Below are positions 56,634 through 64,000 of a DNA stretch of 64,000 bases, piece by piece; the first letter of the stretch is position 1; every line of letters starts with the position of its first letter. Below the pieces are notes generated by a model that saw only the letters and a program-made list of their open reading frames with translations, had not been told where the DNA came from and searched no databases. The DNA lies in assembly GCF_003674095.1 (NCBI RefSeq), contig NZ_RDBF01000010.1:34782-98781 (forward strand), read 5' to 3'. Source of the stretch: Aeromicrobium phragmitis (GTDB lineage Bacteria > Actinomycetota > Actinomycetes > Propionibacteriales > Nocardioidaceae). The position numbers were made by a program, and so were the translations under genes.

Positions 56634-57410
56634 ATGAGCAACGACGGCAGCAGGACGCTCGAGGGCACCCCGAATCCGGAGGCCCCCAACCCGCAGCTGC
56701 CCATCGTGCAGAAGCTGCGCATCCGTTACGCCAAGCGGGGCCGGCTCCGCTTCACGAGCCACCGCGACTTCGGCCGCGCCTTCGAGCGCGCGGTCCGTCG
56801 TGCGGCGCTGCCGATCGGGTACAGCTCCGGTTTCACCCCGCACCCCAAGATCTCCTACGCAGGCGCGTCCCCGACCGGTGCCGCGAGTGAGGCCGAGTAC
56901 CTCGAGATCGGCCTCACCCGCGAACTGGAGCCGGCGTCGGTGCGCGACCGACTCGACGAGGCCTTGCCCGACGGTCTGGACATCCTCGACGTCGTGGCCG
57001 CCACGCCCGGCGCGCTCGCCGATCGCCTGGAGGCGAGCCATTGGCAGGTGCGCCTTCCCGGGCTCGCGCTCGCTGACGTCCATCAGGCCGTTTCCGCCTT
57101 CGAGCAGCGGGACGAAATCCTGGTCGAGCGCATGATGAAGCGCGGCCCGAAGACGTTCGACATCCGTGCCGCCGTGGTGTCGTTGCGCGCCGAGTCCGAT
57201 CCCGATGAGGCGGCATGTGCGATACTGGACCTGGTCGTACGCCATGGCACACCGTCAGTACGACCGGACGACGTACTCGTCGGACTCCGTTCCGCGTGTG
57301 GACTGGCCACCGGGCAGACGCCCGTTGCGACTCGCCTGGCCCAGGGCCCGCTCGACCCGGAGACCGGCACGGTCGGCGATCCGCTCGCTCACGACCGCGA
57401 CGCTTCTTGA
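56634..57410 (+). CDS. DUF2344 radical-SAM-linked protein (TIGR03936 family)
   Basis: A 258-residue protein that pairs with the TIGR03960 radical SAM enzyme. Signature: KLRIRYAKRGRLRFTSHRDFGRAFERAVRRAALPIGYSSGFTPHPKISYAG (about 26-76), related to a CCA-enzyme-like RNA-binding fold, and EAEYLEIGL. The C-terminus is variable. Its role is unknown. It precedes rne in many actinobacteria. TAGGCT (56621-56626) is seven bases before the ATG, so it is probably leaderless. Confidence 0.88.
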   Translation: MSNDGSRTLEGTPNPEAPNPQLPIVQKLRIRYAKRGRLRFTSHRDFGRAFERAVRRAALPIGYSSGFTPHPKISYAGASPTGAASEAEYLEIGLTRELEPASVRDRLDEALPDGLDILDVVAATPGALADRLEASHWQVRLPGLALADVHQAVSAFEQRDEILVERMMKRGPKTFDIRAAVVSLRAESDPDEAACAILDLVVRHGTPSVRPDDVLVGLRSACGLATGQTPVATRLAQGPLDPETGTVGDPLAHDRDAS

Positions 57411-57471
57411 CCGAAGCCGACCGCGGCGGGCCGAGTTGGTCGTCGTAGTGACAGGCCGAACGCCGTCCGCC

Positions 57472-57527
57472 CCTCGATGCGAGGACGCATCGAGGTCGAC
57501 GACAGACTTGTCGGTCCCGAGGGACCG
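57472..57527 (+). promoter_or_regulatory. Structured RNase E/G leader: two perfect hairpins
   Basis: CCTCGATGCG-AGGA-CGCATCGAGG (57472-57495, 10-bp stem, tetraloop) and CGGTCC-CGAG-GGACCG (57512-57527) stand in the 163-base gap before rne. A third, imperfect hairpin beginning GCCCGG and ending CCGGGC abuts the ribosome-binding site AAGGAGA. They may be terminators of the upstream gene or a leader that controls RNase E, as known for E. coli rne. Confidence 0.5.
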
Positions 57528-57573
57528 TTGACCCCAGGCCCGGGGCGCTCGCGCGCCGGGCGAAGGAGAGCAG

Positions 57574-60333
57574 ATGCTCGACGACGACACCACTGACAAC
57601 TCAACCACGGACGAGAGCTCGACCGAGCCCACGGCGGCCCCCGAGAACGCGTCCACGACCTCGACGGTCACCAGCTCCACCCGGCGTCGCGGCGCGGGGC
57701 GCCCCGCCGGCCCTCCGGCCGCGCTGAACACCGACATCTTCGCCCCGCCCACGGCGGGCTCGGACGATCCCGAACCCGAGGCGGACGACACCGCGACGGC
57801 CGAGGAGGCCGCCGAGAAGGCTCCCGCCGAGGCCGCCAAGCCCGCCGCGGCCATCGCGGCGATGTTCCAGGCCCCGCCGGCCGAGCTGGCGCCGCCCAAG
57901 GCCAAGCCCAAGCCTGAGCCCGAGCGCACGGTCGAGGCCGACGACGACGACGCCGACGACGACGCCGAGGACGACGACTCGGCTCCCAAGCGTCGCCGCC
58001 GCAGCCGCGGCGGTCGTCGCCGCCGCAAGAACGGTGACGACGGCGATGAGGGCGAGGAGTCCAAGGACGCGGACACCGATCAGCACGATCTGGGCAAGCA
58101 GGCCGCGGAAGCCGACGACACCGAGGACGGAAACGGCTCCACCTCGCGTCGTCGCCGCCGCCGGGCGCGGTCCGGTGAGGATGCCGAGTCGACGTCAGAC
58201 GACCCGGAGAACACGGTCGTCAAGGTCCGCGAGGGTCGCAGCGCGGAGGACGAGATCACCGGGGTGACCGGCTCGACCCGCCTCGAAGCCAAGAAGCAGC
58301 GACGGCGCGAGGGCCGCGAAGCCGGCCGGCGGCGCGCCCCGATCGTGAGCGAGGCCGAGTTCCTCGCTCGGCGCGAGTCGGTCAACCGAGAGATGGTCGT
58401 GCGTCAGCGTGACGACTACACGCAGATCGCCGTGCTCGAGGACAAGGTGCTCGTGGAGCACTACGTCGCCCGCGAATCGCAGGTCTCGATCATCGGCAAC
58501 GTCTATCTGGGCAAGGTCCAGAACGTCCTGCCGAGCATGGAGGCGGCGTTCGTCGACATCGGCGCCGGCCGCAACGCGGTCATCTACGCCGGTGAGGTGG
58601 ACTGGTCCAACGTCGAGAACGGCAAGCAGCGCAAGATCGAGGACGCGCTGCAGCCCGGCCAGACCATCCTCGTCCAGGTCACCAAGGATCCGATCGGTCA
58701 GAAGGGCGCACGGCTCACGAGTCAGATCAGCCTTCCCGGTCGCTTCCTCGTCTACGTCCCCGGCGGCGGCAGCAACGGCATCTCGCGCAAGCTGCCCGAC
58801 TCCGAGCGCTCGCGGCTCAAGGGTCTGCTCAAGGAGGTGCTGCCCGACAACGCCAGCGTCATCGTGCGCACGGCGGCCGAGGGCGCCACGGAGGAGCAAC
58901 TGACCCGCGACGTCCAGGCGCTCAGCGCGCGCTGGGAGGACATCGAGCGCAAGGTGGCGGCCGGCAAAGCTCCCGAGCTGCTGTACGCCGAGCCCGACCT
59001 GATGATCAAGGTCGTCCGCGACCTCTTCAACGAGGACTTCGCCAAGCTCACCGTGCAGGGAGACGAGGCCTGGGACATGGTCCAGGGCTACATCGGCCAC
59101 GTCGCACCGGATATCGCCGATCGGCTCGAGCGCTGGGAAGGTGACAGCGACGTCTTCGCCGAGTACCGCCTCGATGAGCAGATCCACAAGGCCCTCGACC
59201 GCAAGGTGCACCTGCCCTCGGGCGGTTCGCTCGTCATCGACCGAACCGAGGCGATGACGGTCGTCGACGTCAACACCGGCCGGTTCACCGGCTCCGGCGG
59301 CAATCTCGAGGAGACCGTCACCAAGAACAACCTCGAGGCGGCCGAGGAGATCGTCCGTCAGCTTCGGTTGCGCGACATCGGCGGCATCATCGTCATCGAC
59401 TTCATCGACATGGTGTTGGAAAGCAACCGCGATCTCGTCCTGCGCCGTCTGGTCGAGTGCCTCGGGCGTGACCGCACGCGGCACCAGGTCGCCGAGGTCA
59501 CCTCGCTCGGCTTGGTCCAGATGACTCGCAAACGCATCGGCACCGGCCTGCTGGAGTCGTTCAGCCACGAGTGCGAACACTGCAAGGGCCGTGGAGTCGT
59601 CATCGCCGACGAACCGGTCGAGCCCAAGCGGGACGAAGCCCGTCGCCGGCGCGGTGGCCGCGGCGGTAAGGGCCGTGGCGGCAACGGCGACAAGCAGCAG
59701 GACGTGCCGAACGAGCAGAAGCCCGACACGAAGAGCGGGCAGAAGGTCGAGACCACGTCCGAGCAGGAGAGCGTCGTCGAGGGCAAGGCCGAGAGCGGCA
59801 AACGCAATCGGCGACAGTCCAAGCCCGCCGAGCCGCAATCCGGCGACGCGGCCGCGGACTCCGCGTCCGCGGAGCCGGCAACTCAGGACGAGCCTTCGGG
59901 CAGCGAGACCATCGCGGAGGCGACGGTCGAGGCGTCGAGCTCGGCCGAGCAGCAGGAGTCGCAGACGCCCGCACAGGCCCGCTCTCGCACGTCCCGCTCT
60001 CGGCGCAAGCCCAAGGCCGACCAGCCCCAGGAGCCGGCACCGCTGCCGCTCGATCAGCCGGAGGCCGCCGAGCCCCAGACCGTCGAGCAGTCGCCGGCCG
60101 AGACATCCGTCGCGGCCGATGCCGAAGCCCAGAACGCGGATGATGCCACGGCGGAGAGCGCTCCGATCGTCGTCACCCGCCCCAAGCGCACCCGTAAGCG
60201 GGCCACGCGGCCCGCGGCGGCGCCCGAGCCCTCGACGCCCGTCGAGGACTCGTCCCCGTCGAACTCCGGAGAGCAGCCGGCTCCGGAGGGTGAGACCGGC
60301 CCCGTTTTGACCGAGGATGGGTCGGGTCAGTAG
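57574..60333 (+). CDS. rne: Ribonuclease E/G
   Basis: A 919-residue endoribonuclease for mRNA decay and rRNA/tRNA maturation. Residues 1-270 are an acidic and Arg-rich disordered extension with RRRRRSRGGRRRRKNG-like tracts. The S1 domain starts near 305 (IIGNVYLGKVQNVLPSMEAAF, then VDIG). Catalytic Asps are in TVVDVNTGRFTG (about 560-570) and GGIIVIDFIDM (about 602-612). The Zn-link is C667-E-H-C670. Residues beyond 685 are a disordered Ala/Glu/Arg tail. N-terminal extension plus central core is the actinobacterial arrangement. ATG 57574 has AAGGAGA upstream. Confidence 0.94.
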   Translation: MLDDDTTDNSTTDESSTEPTAAPENASTTSTVTSSTRRRGAGRPAGPPAALNTDIFAPPTAGSDDPEPEADDTATAEEAAEKAPAEAAKPAAAIAAMFQAPPAELAPPKAKPKPEPERTVEADDDDADDDAEDDDSAPKRRRRSRGGRRRRKNGDDGDEGEESKDADTDQHDLGKQAAEADDTEDGNGSTSRRRRRRARSGEDAESTSDDPENTVVKVREGRSAEDEITGVTGSTRLEAKKQRRREGREAGRRRAPIVSEAEFLARRESVNREMVVRQRDDYTQIAVLEDKVLVEHYVARESQVSIIGNVYLGKVQNVLPSMEAAFVDIGAGRNAVIYAGEVDWSNVENGKQRKIEDALQPGQTILVQVTKDPIGQKGARLTSQISLPGRFLVYVPGGGSNGISRKLPDSERSRLKGLLKEVLPDNASVIVRTAAEGATEEQLTRDVQALSARWEDIERKVAAGKAPELLYAEPDLMIKVVRDLFNEDFAKLTVQGDEAWDMVQGYIGHVAPDIADRLERWEGDSDVFAEYRLDEQIHKALDRKVHLPSGGSLVIDRTEAMTVVDVNTGRFTGSGGNLEETVTKNNLEAAEEIVRQLRLRDIGGIIVIDFIDMVLESNRDLVLRRLVECLGRDRTRHQVAEVTSLGLVQMTRKRIGTGLLESFSHECEHCKGRGVVIADEPVEPKRDEARRRRGGRGGKGRGGNGDKQQDVPNEQKPDTKSGQKVETTSEQESVVEGKAESGKRNRRQSKPAEPQSGDAAADSASAEPATQDEPSGSETIAEATVEASSSAEQQESQTPAQARSRTSRSRRKPKADQPQEPAPLPLDQPEAAEPQTVEQSPAETSVAADAEAQNADDATAESAPIVVTRPKRTRKRATRPAAAPEPSTPVEDSSPSNSGEQPAPEGETGPVLTEDGSGQ

Positions 60334-60336
60334 AGT
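60307..60336 (+). promoter_or_regulatory. Promoter of rplU-rpmA overlapping the rne stop
   Basis: TTGACC (60307-60312), an 18-base spacer and TAGAGT (60331-60336); the -10 box includes the rne TAG stop codon. The leader to rplU is about 75 bases and includes the hairpin GTGCGTG-TCA-CACGCAC (60369-60385). Confidence 0.6.
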
Positions 60337-60417
60337 AGATAGTCGGTGCGCCCCGGCGCGCCGTTCTCGTGCGTGTCACACGCACCCTGAACAGACATTC
60401 GAGTGAGGAATCCCGTG

Positions 60418-60726
60418 GTGTACGCAATCGTGCGCAATGGCGGCGGCCAGGCCAAGGTCGCGGTCGGCGACGTCATCGAGATCGACAAGGTCCAGGCCAC
60501 CGAGGGTGACAGCGTCACGCTCCCCGCGGTGCTGCTGGTCGACGGCGACCACGTGACGGCGGACGCCGACGCGCTCGCCAAGGTCACGGTGAACGCCGAG
60601 GTCGTCGGCGCCACCAAGGGCCCCAAGATCATCATCCAGAAGTACAAGAACAAGACCGGTTACAAGAAGCGCCAGGGTCACCGTCAGAAGTACACCCAGG
60701 TCAAGATCACCGGCATCGAGAAGTAA
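60418..60726 (+). CDS. rplU: 50S ribosomal protein L21
   Basis: A 102-residue large-subunit protein that binds 23S r[20 protein letters not shown] at the start and [18 protein letters not shown] at the end fit L21. Family members begin M-Y-A-I-V, so GTG 60418 is chosen over GTG 60415, which directly precedes it. GAGGAA is eight bases upstream. Followed by rpmA after 12 bases. Confidence 0.95.
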   Translation: MYAIVRNGGGQAKVAVGDVIEIDKVQATEGDSVTLPAVLLVDGDHVTADADALAKVTVNAEVVGATKGPKIIIQKYKNKTGYKKRQGHRQKYTQVKITGIEK

Positions 60727-60738
60727 GGGTCGAGGGAC

Positions 60739-60993
60739 ATGGCACACAAGAAGGGCGCAGCCTCCACCAAGAACGGTCGCGACTCCAACGCCCAACGCCT
60801 CGGCGTCAAGCGTTTCGGCGGCCAGCAGGTCAACGCCGGTGAGATCATCGTCCGCCAGCGTGGAACCCACTTCCACCCCGGCGTCAACGTCGGTCGCGGC
60901 GGCGACGACACGCTGTTCGCGCTGTCCGCCGGTGCTGTCGAGTTCGGCACCAAGCGCGGCCGCAAGGTCGTCAACATCCTCCCGTCGGAGTGA
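60739..60993 (+). CDS. rpmA: 50S ribosomal protein L27
   Basis: An 84-residue large-subunit protein near the peptidyl-transferase centre. It begins [24 protein letters not shown], the mature-type N-terminus without the cleaved extension of Firmicutes, and has [17 protein letters not shown] and HPGVNVG. GAGGG precedes the ATG. A strong terminator ends the unit. Confidence 0.97.
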   Translation: MAHKKGAASTKNGRDSNAQRLGVKRFGGQQVNAGEIIVRQRGTHFHPGVNVGRGGDDTLFALSAGAVEFGTKRGRKVVNILPSE

Positions 60994-61022
60994 CGTCGCA
61001 GACTGACTCACATCGACGAGAA

Positions 61023-61054
61023 GGGGTAGTCCGCGCACGCGGACTACCCCTTTT
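61023..61054 (+). terminator. Intrinsic terminator after rpmA
   Basis: GGGGTAGTCCGC pairs perfectly with GCGGACTACCCC around GCAC, followed by TTTTCTC. This is the only hairpin in the window with a clear U-rich tail. It separates the ribosomal pair from obgE. Confidence 0.93.
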
Positions 61055-61085
61055 CTCATTTCTCTCCCGCTGCTAAGGAGCATCC

Positions 61086-62669
61086 ATGGCCATCCCGACC
61101 TTCGTCGACCAGGTGACGCTGCACGTCCAGGCCGGCAACGGCGGCCACGGGGTGGCGTCGGTCCACCGTGAGAAGTTCAAGCCGCTCGGCGGGCCGGACG
61201 GCGGCAACGGCGGCCACGGCGGCGACGTCATCGTGCGCGTCGATCCCGACGTCACGACGCTCATCGACTTCCACCACGAGCCCCACCGCAAGGCGGGCAA
61301 CGGTGCACCGGGCGCGGGCTCGCACCGCAACGGTGCGAACGGCGACGACCTCGTCCTGCGCGTTCCCGACGGCACCGTGGTGCGGGGTCGCGACGGTGAG
61401 GTGCTGGCCGACCTCGTCGGCGCCGGCACCGAACTCGTCATCGCCGCCGGCGGGCGAGGCGGACTCGGCAACGCCGCCCTGGCGTCGAGCAAGCGCAAAG
61501 CACCGGGCTTCGCCCTCAAGGGCGAGCCGGGAGAGCAGCGCAGCGTCACCCTCGAGTTGAAGGTGGTCGCCGACATCGGCCTCATCGGCTTCCCCTCCGC
61601 CGGAAAGTCGAGCCTCATCGCGGCGCTGTCGCGGGCGCGCCCCAAGATCGCGGACTACCCGTTCACGACGCTCGTCCCGAATCTCGGCGTCGTGAAGGCG
61701 GGATCGACCACCTTCACGGTGGCCGATGTCCCGGGCCTCATCGAGGGCGCGAGTGAGGGCAAGGGCCTCGGCCACGACTTCCTGCGCCACGTCGAGCGCT
61801 GTGCCGCGCTCGTCCATGTGATCGACTGCGCGACGGTCGAGCCCGGCCGCGATCCGCTCACCGATCTGGAGATCATCGAGAACGAGCTGGCGCGCTACTC
61901 CGAACTCGCGGGCGTCGACCTGTCGGACCGCCCGCGCCTCGTCGCCCTGAACAAGGTCGACGTGCCGGACGCGGCGCAGATCGCCGAGTTCGTCCGGGCC
62001 GACCTCGAGGCCCGGGACCTCGACGTCTACGAGATCTCGGCGGCGAGCCACGCGGGGCTCAAGGAGCTGTCATTCGCGATGGCCGAGATCGTGGAGGCGC
62101 GCCGTGCCGCGGCGCCCAAGGTCGAGGCCACCCGGATCGTCCTGCGCCCACCCTCGCCGTCGGGTGTGGACCAGGAGTTCACCATCGAGCAGCGCGGCCG
62201 GCAGTGGCTCGTCCGCGGCGACAAGCCCCGGCGCTGGGTCCGCCAGACCGACTTCACGAACGACGAGGCGGTGGGCTTCCTCGCCGACCGCCTCAACCGC
62301 CTCGGCGTCGAGGACGAGCTGCTCGCCCGCGGCGCCCAGCCGGGGGACGACATCCTCATCGGCGACGACGACGATGCCGTGGTGTTCGACTTCGATCCGA
62401 CGATCACGGCCGGGGCCGAAGTGCTCGGTCGGCGCGGCGAGGACCTGCGGTTGGAGCAGAACACCCGGCGCACGACGCGCGAGCGCCGCGAGCGGCTGGC
62501 CGCGAAGCGCGCCTGGGAGATCGAGGCCAGGGCCGCGCGGGAGCGCGGCGAGGCTCCGCCGCCGCGGCCCGAGGGACTCGACGAGTTCGACGACGAGGAC
62601 GATGACGACGACCTTCTCGACTGGTCCGCGGAGGAGGTCTACGACCTGGACGAGGGGGACCGGCCGTGA
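61086..62669 (+). CDS. obgE: GTPase Obg (CgtA)
   Basis: A 527-residue ribosome-assembly GTPase. The Gly-rich Obg fold (1-158) has [21 protein letters not shown]. The G domain has P-loop GFPSAGKSS (168-176), DVPGLIEGA (G3), NKVD (G4) and SAAS (G5). The OCT domain follows at about 345-430. A long charged, acidic tail ([18 protein letters not shown], then [15 protein letters not shown]) is typical of actinobacterial Obg. CTAAGGAG is upstream of the ATG. GTGA overlap with proB. Confidence 0.96.
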   Translation: MAIPTFVDQVTLHVQAGNGGHGVASVHREKFKPLGGPDGGNGGHGGDVIVRVDPDVTTLIDFHHEPHRKAGNGAPGAGSHRNGANGDDLVLRVPDGTVVRGRDGEVLADLVGAGTELVIAAGGRGGLGNAALASSKRKAPGFALKGEPGEQRSVTLELKVVADIGLIGFPSAGKSSLIAALSRARPKIADYPFTTLVPNLGVVKAGSTTFTVADVPGLIEGASEGKGLGHDFLRHVERCAALVHVIDCATVEPGRDPLTDLEIIENELARYSELAGVDLSDRPRLVALNKVDVPDAAQIAEFVRADLEARDLDVYEISAASHAGLKELSFAMAEIVEARRAAAPKVEATRIVLRPPSPSGVDQEFTIEQRGRQWLVRGDKPRRWVRQTDFTNDEAVGFLADRLNRLGVEDELLARGAQPGDDILIGDDDDAVVFDFDPTITAGAEVLGRRGEDLRLEQNTRRTTRERRERLAAKRAWEIEARAARERGEAPPPRPEGLDEFDDEDDDDDLLDWSAEEVYDLDEGDRP

Positions 62670-63751
62670 GCCGGATCGTCGTCAAGGTCGGGTCGTCCTC
62701 GCTGACGACGCGCGACGGTCACATCGACCCCGACCGCATCGGCACCGTGGTCGACGCGGTCGCCGACGCCCGTTCCGCCGGGGACGAAGTCGTCCTGGTG
62801 AGTTCCGGCGCGATCGCCGCGGGTCTCGGTCCGCTGGGGCTGAGCACCCGCCCGCGCGATCTTGCCACTCAGCAGGCGGCGGCGAGCGTGGGTCAGGGCG
62901 CCCTCGTGGAGTTCTACGGGCGGCGCTTCGCCCACCACGGGCTCCGGGTCGGGCAGGTCCTGCTCACGCTCGACGACGTCACGCGGCGCAGCCACTACCG
63001 GAACGCCCACCAGACGTTCGCCAAGCTGCTGGAGCTCGGTGTCGTGCCGATCGTCAACGAGAACGACACGGTCGCGACGAGCGAGATCCGGTTCGGCGAC
63101 AACGACCGGCTCGCCGCTTTGGTGTCACACCTCGTGCACGCCGACGAGCTGGTGCTGCTCTCGGACGTCGACGCGCTCTATACCGGGCATCCGGATCTCC
63201 CCGACTCGCGCCGGATCGAGGTCGTCGGGGGAGAGGACGATCTTGCGGGCGTCGACGTCAGCCGGGTGGGTTCCGCCGTCGGCACCGGCGGGATGGTCAC
63301 CAAGGTGGAGGCCGCGCGTATCGCCACGGCCGCAGGTATCCCCGTCGTGCTCACGAGTGCGGCGCTGGCGGGCGAGGCGCTGCGCCACGGGGCCGTCGGC
63401 ACCCGCTTCGAGCCGACGGGCAAGCGCCGGTCCACGCGACTGCTGTGGCTCGCGCACGCGAGTGAGACCAAGGGACGGTTGACCCTCGACGACGGCGCCG
63501 TCCGGGCCATCGCCGAGCGCAAGGCGTCCTTGCTGGCCGCTGGCGTCACCGCTGTGGACGGAACGTTCACGGCCGGCGACCCGGTCGACCTCGTCCGCCT
63601 CGACGGCACCGTCGTCGCTCGCGGTCTGGTCAACTTCGATGCTCGCGAGCTGCCGACGATGGTCGGACGCTCCTCGCATGAGCTCGTCGAGCTGCTCGGA
63701 CCCGAGTACGAGCGCGAGGTCGTCCACCGCGACGATCTGGTCGTCCTTTGA
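62666..63751 (+). CDS. proB: Glutamate 5-kinase
   Basis: A 361-residue enzyme that phosphorylates glutamate in the first step of proline synthesis. The amino-acid-kinase domain has [30 protein letters not shown] and [11 protein letters not shown] with [15 protein letters not shown]-terminal PUA domain (about 275-355) is present. GTG 62666 overlaps the obgE stop. proA, its usual partner, is not seen in the 249 bases left in the window. Confidence 0.95.
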   Translation: MSRIVVKVGSSSLTTRDGHIDPDRIGTVVDAVADARSAGDEVVLVSSGAIAAGLGPLGLSTRPRDLATQQAAASVGQGALVEFYGRRFAHHGLRVGQVLLTLDDVTRRSHYRNAHQTFAKLLELGVVPIVNENDTVATSEIRFGDNDRLAALVSHLVHADELVLLSDVDALYTGHPDLPDSRRIEVVGGEDDLAGVDVSRVGSAVGTGGMVTKVEAARIATAAGIPVVLTSAALAGEALRHGAVGTRFEPTGKRRSTRLLWLAHASETKGRLTLDDGAVRAIAERKASLLAAGVTAVDGTFTAGDPVDLVRLDGTVVARGLVNFDARELPTMVGRSSHELVELLGPEYEREVVHRDDLVVL

Positions 63752-63800
63752 CGAATCGGACTGCGCTTCCAGGTCGTATCGACAAAGGGGTACCCCCGGT

Positions 63801-63830
63801 TTGACGGCCTTTGAAGGGCCCATGTAATGT
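63801..63830 (+). promoter_or_regulatory. Strong promoter at the window end
   Basis: TTGACG (63801-63806), an 18-base spacer and TAATGT (63825-63830). The 170 bases that follow contain no credible coding frame on the plus strand and become G/T-rich, so the transcript could be a stable RNA leader (rRNA operon or other non-coding RNA) or a long 5' leader. The product lies beyond the window. Confidence 0.6.
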
Positions 63831-64000
63831 AGTTCTTGTTGCTGAGGGCGACGGAGCGCAAGGCCGGAAGGCGGGGCGCTCGGCCTCGGGAGCCACCTCT
63901 ACCGAAACGGTTAATGCCGGCGTGTTGCTGGAGACTGGCCGCTGAAAACGGGGGGTGGGGCTGTCTGGTTGGGCGGGTTTGGTCCTGCTTGGCTGGGGGT

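Noticed and set aside
63630..63896. Minus-strand open frame across the proB end and the final promoter
   Set aside because: It runs antisense through the PUA domain of ProB and has a low-complexity Arg-rich product without a ribosome-binding site.

Overview
ORGANISM. The window is GC-rich, almost fully coding, and carries a run of genes in the order typical of actinobacteria. It follows the Mycobacterium tuberculosis block around Rv2439c-Rv2470: truncated haemoglobin, PepN, Rv2466c-type DsbA reductase, RpiB, Nei, trigger factor, ClpP1-ClpP2-ClpX, an Rv2449c-like protein, ValS, FolC-DUF4233, Ndk, RNase E/G, L21, L27, Obg and ProB. No mycobacterial lipid genes are seen, and the small extragenic repeats resemble those of soil actinobacteria such as Nocardioidaceae or Intrasporangiaceae. 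The genus is not determined; an Aeromicrobium/Nocardioides-like organism is my guess. LAYOUT. 1-13052: globin, MscS channel, PepN, a GCS2-type ligase, the DsbA-like reductase, RpiB, Nei, a SpoIIE-type phosphatase, an NmrA-type protein, tRNA-Gly(TCC), tRNA-Pro(TGG), a secreted C69-type peptidase and a phosphoesterase. 13183-16671: trigger factor, a lipase-like hydrolase and a tandem pair of SRPBCC proteins. 16662-25513: a seven-gene myo-inositol catabolic operon (iolE, iolC, aldolase, iolB, iolD, iolA, iolG) on the minus strand, with a divergent GntR repressor. 25805-28316: a cupin regulator, a DUF2938 protein and an MFS exporter, which look acquired. 28589-32506: an operon for a sugar-type ABC importer led by a second inositol-dehydrogenase-like gene. 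32713-36533: clpP1, clpP2, clpX and an enoyl-reductase-like gene. 36547-39994: fruK, fruR and PTS enzyme I. 40091-46055: valS, folC, DUF4233, a phosphoesterase and a ParB-like protein. 46061-52157: an LpqY-SugABC-like importer and a GH13 alpha-glucosidase. 52195-63751: ndk, a B12-like radical SAM protein and its DUF2344 partner (split by an MFS gene), rne/rng, rplU, rpmA, obgE and proB. The window ends just after a strong promoter. HOW IT WORKS TOGETHER. The two inositol-related operons share one palindromic operator, TGTC-N2-GACA, placed at or beside consensus TTGACA -35 boxes. Read in one direction both copies fit the IolR motif I recall for Corynebacterium glutamicum. This makes the ABC transporter the likely inositol (or related cyclitol) importer, co-repressed with catabolism by the GntR protein at 24776. 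A second theme is leaderless expression: many genes have a TANNNT -10 box 5-8 bases before the start codon. A third is small palindromic repeats between genes; one of them lies in frame inside valS. No CRISPR array, insertion sequence or prophage was seen.
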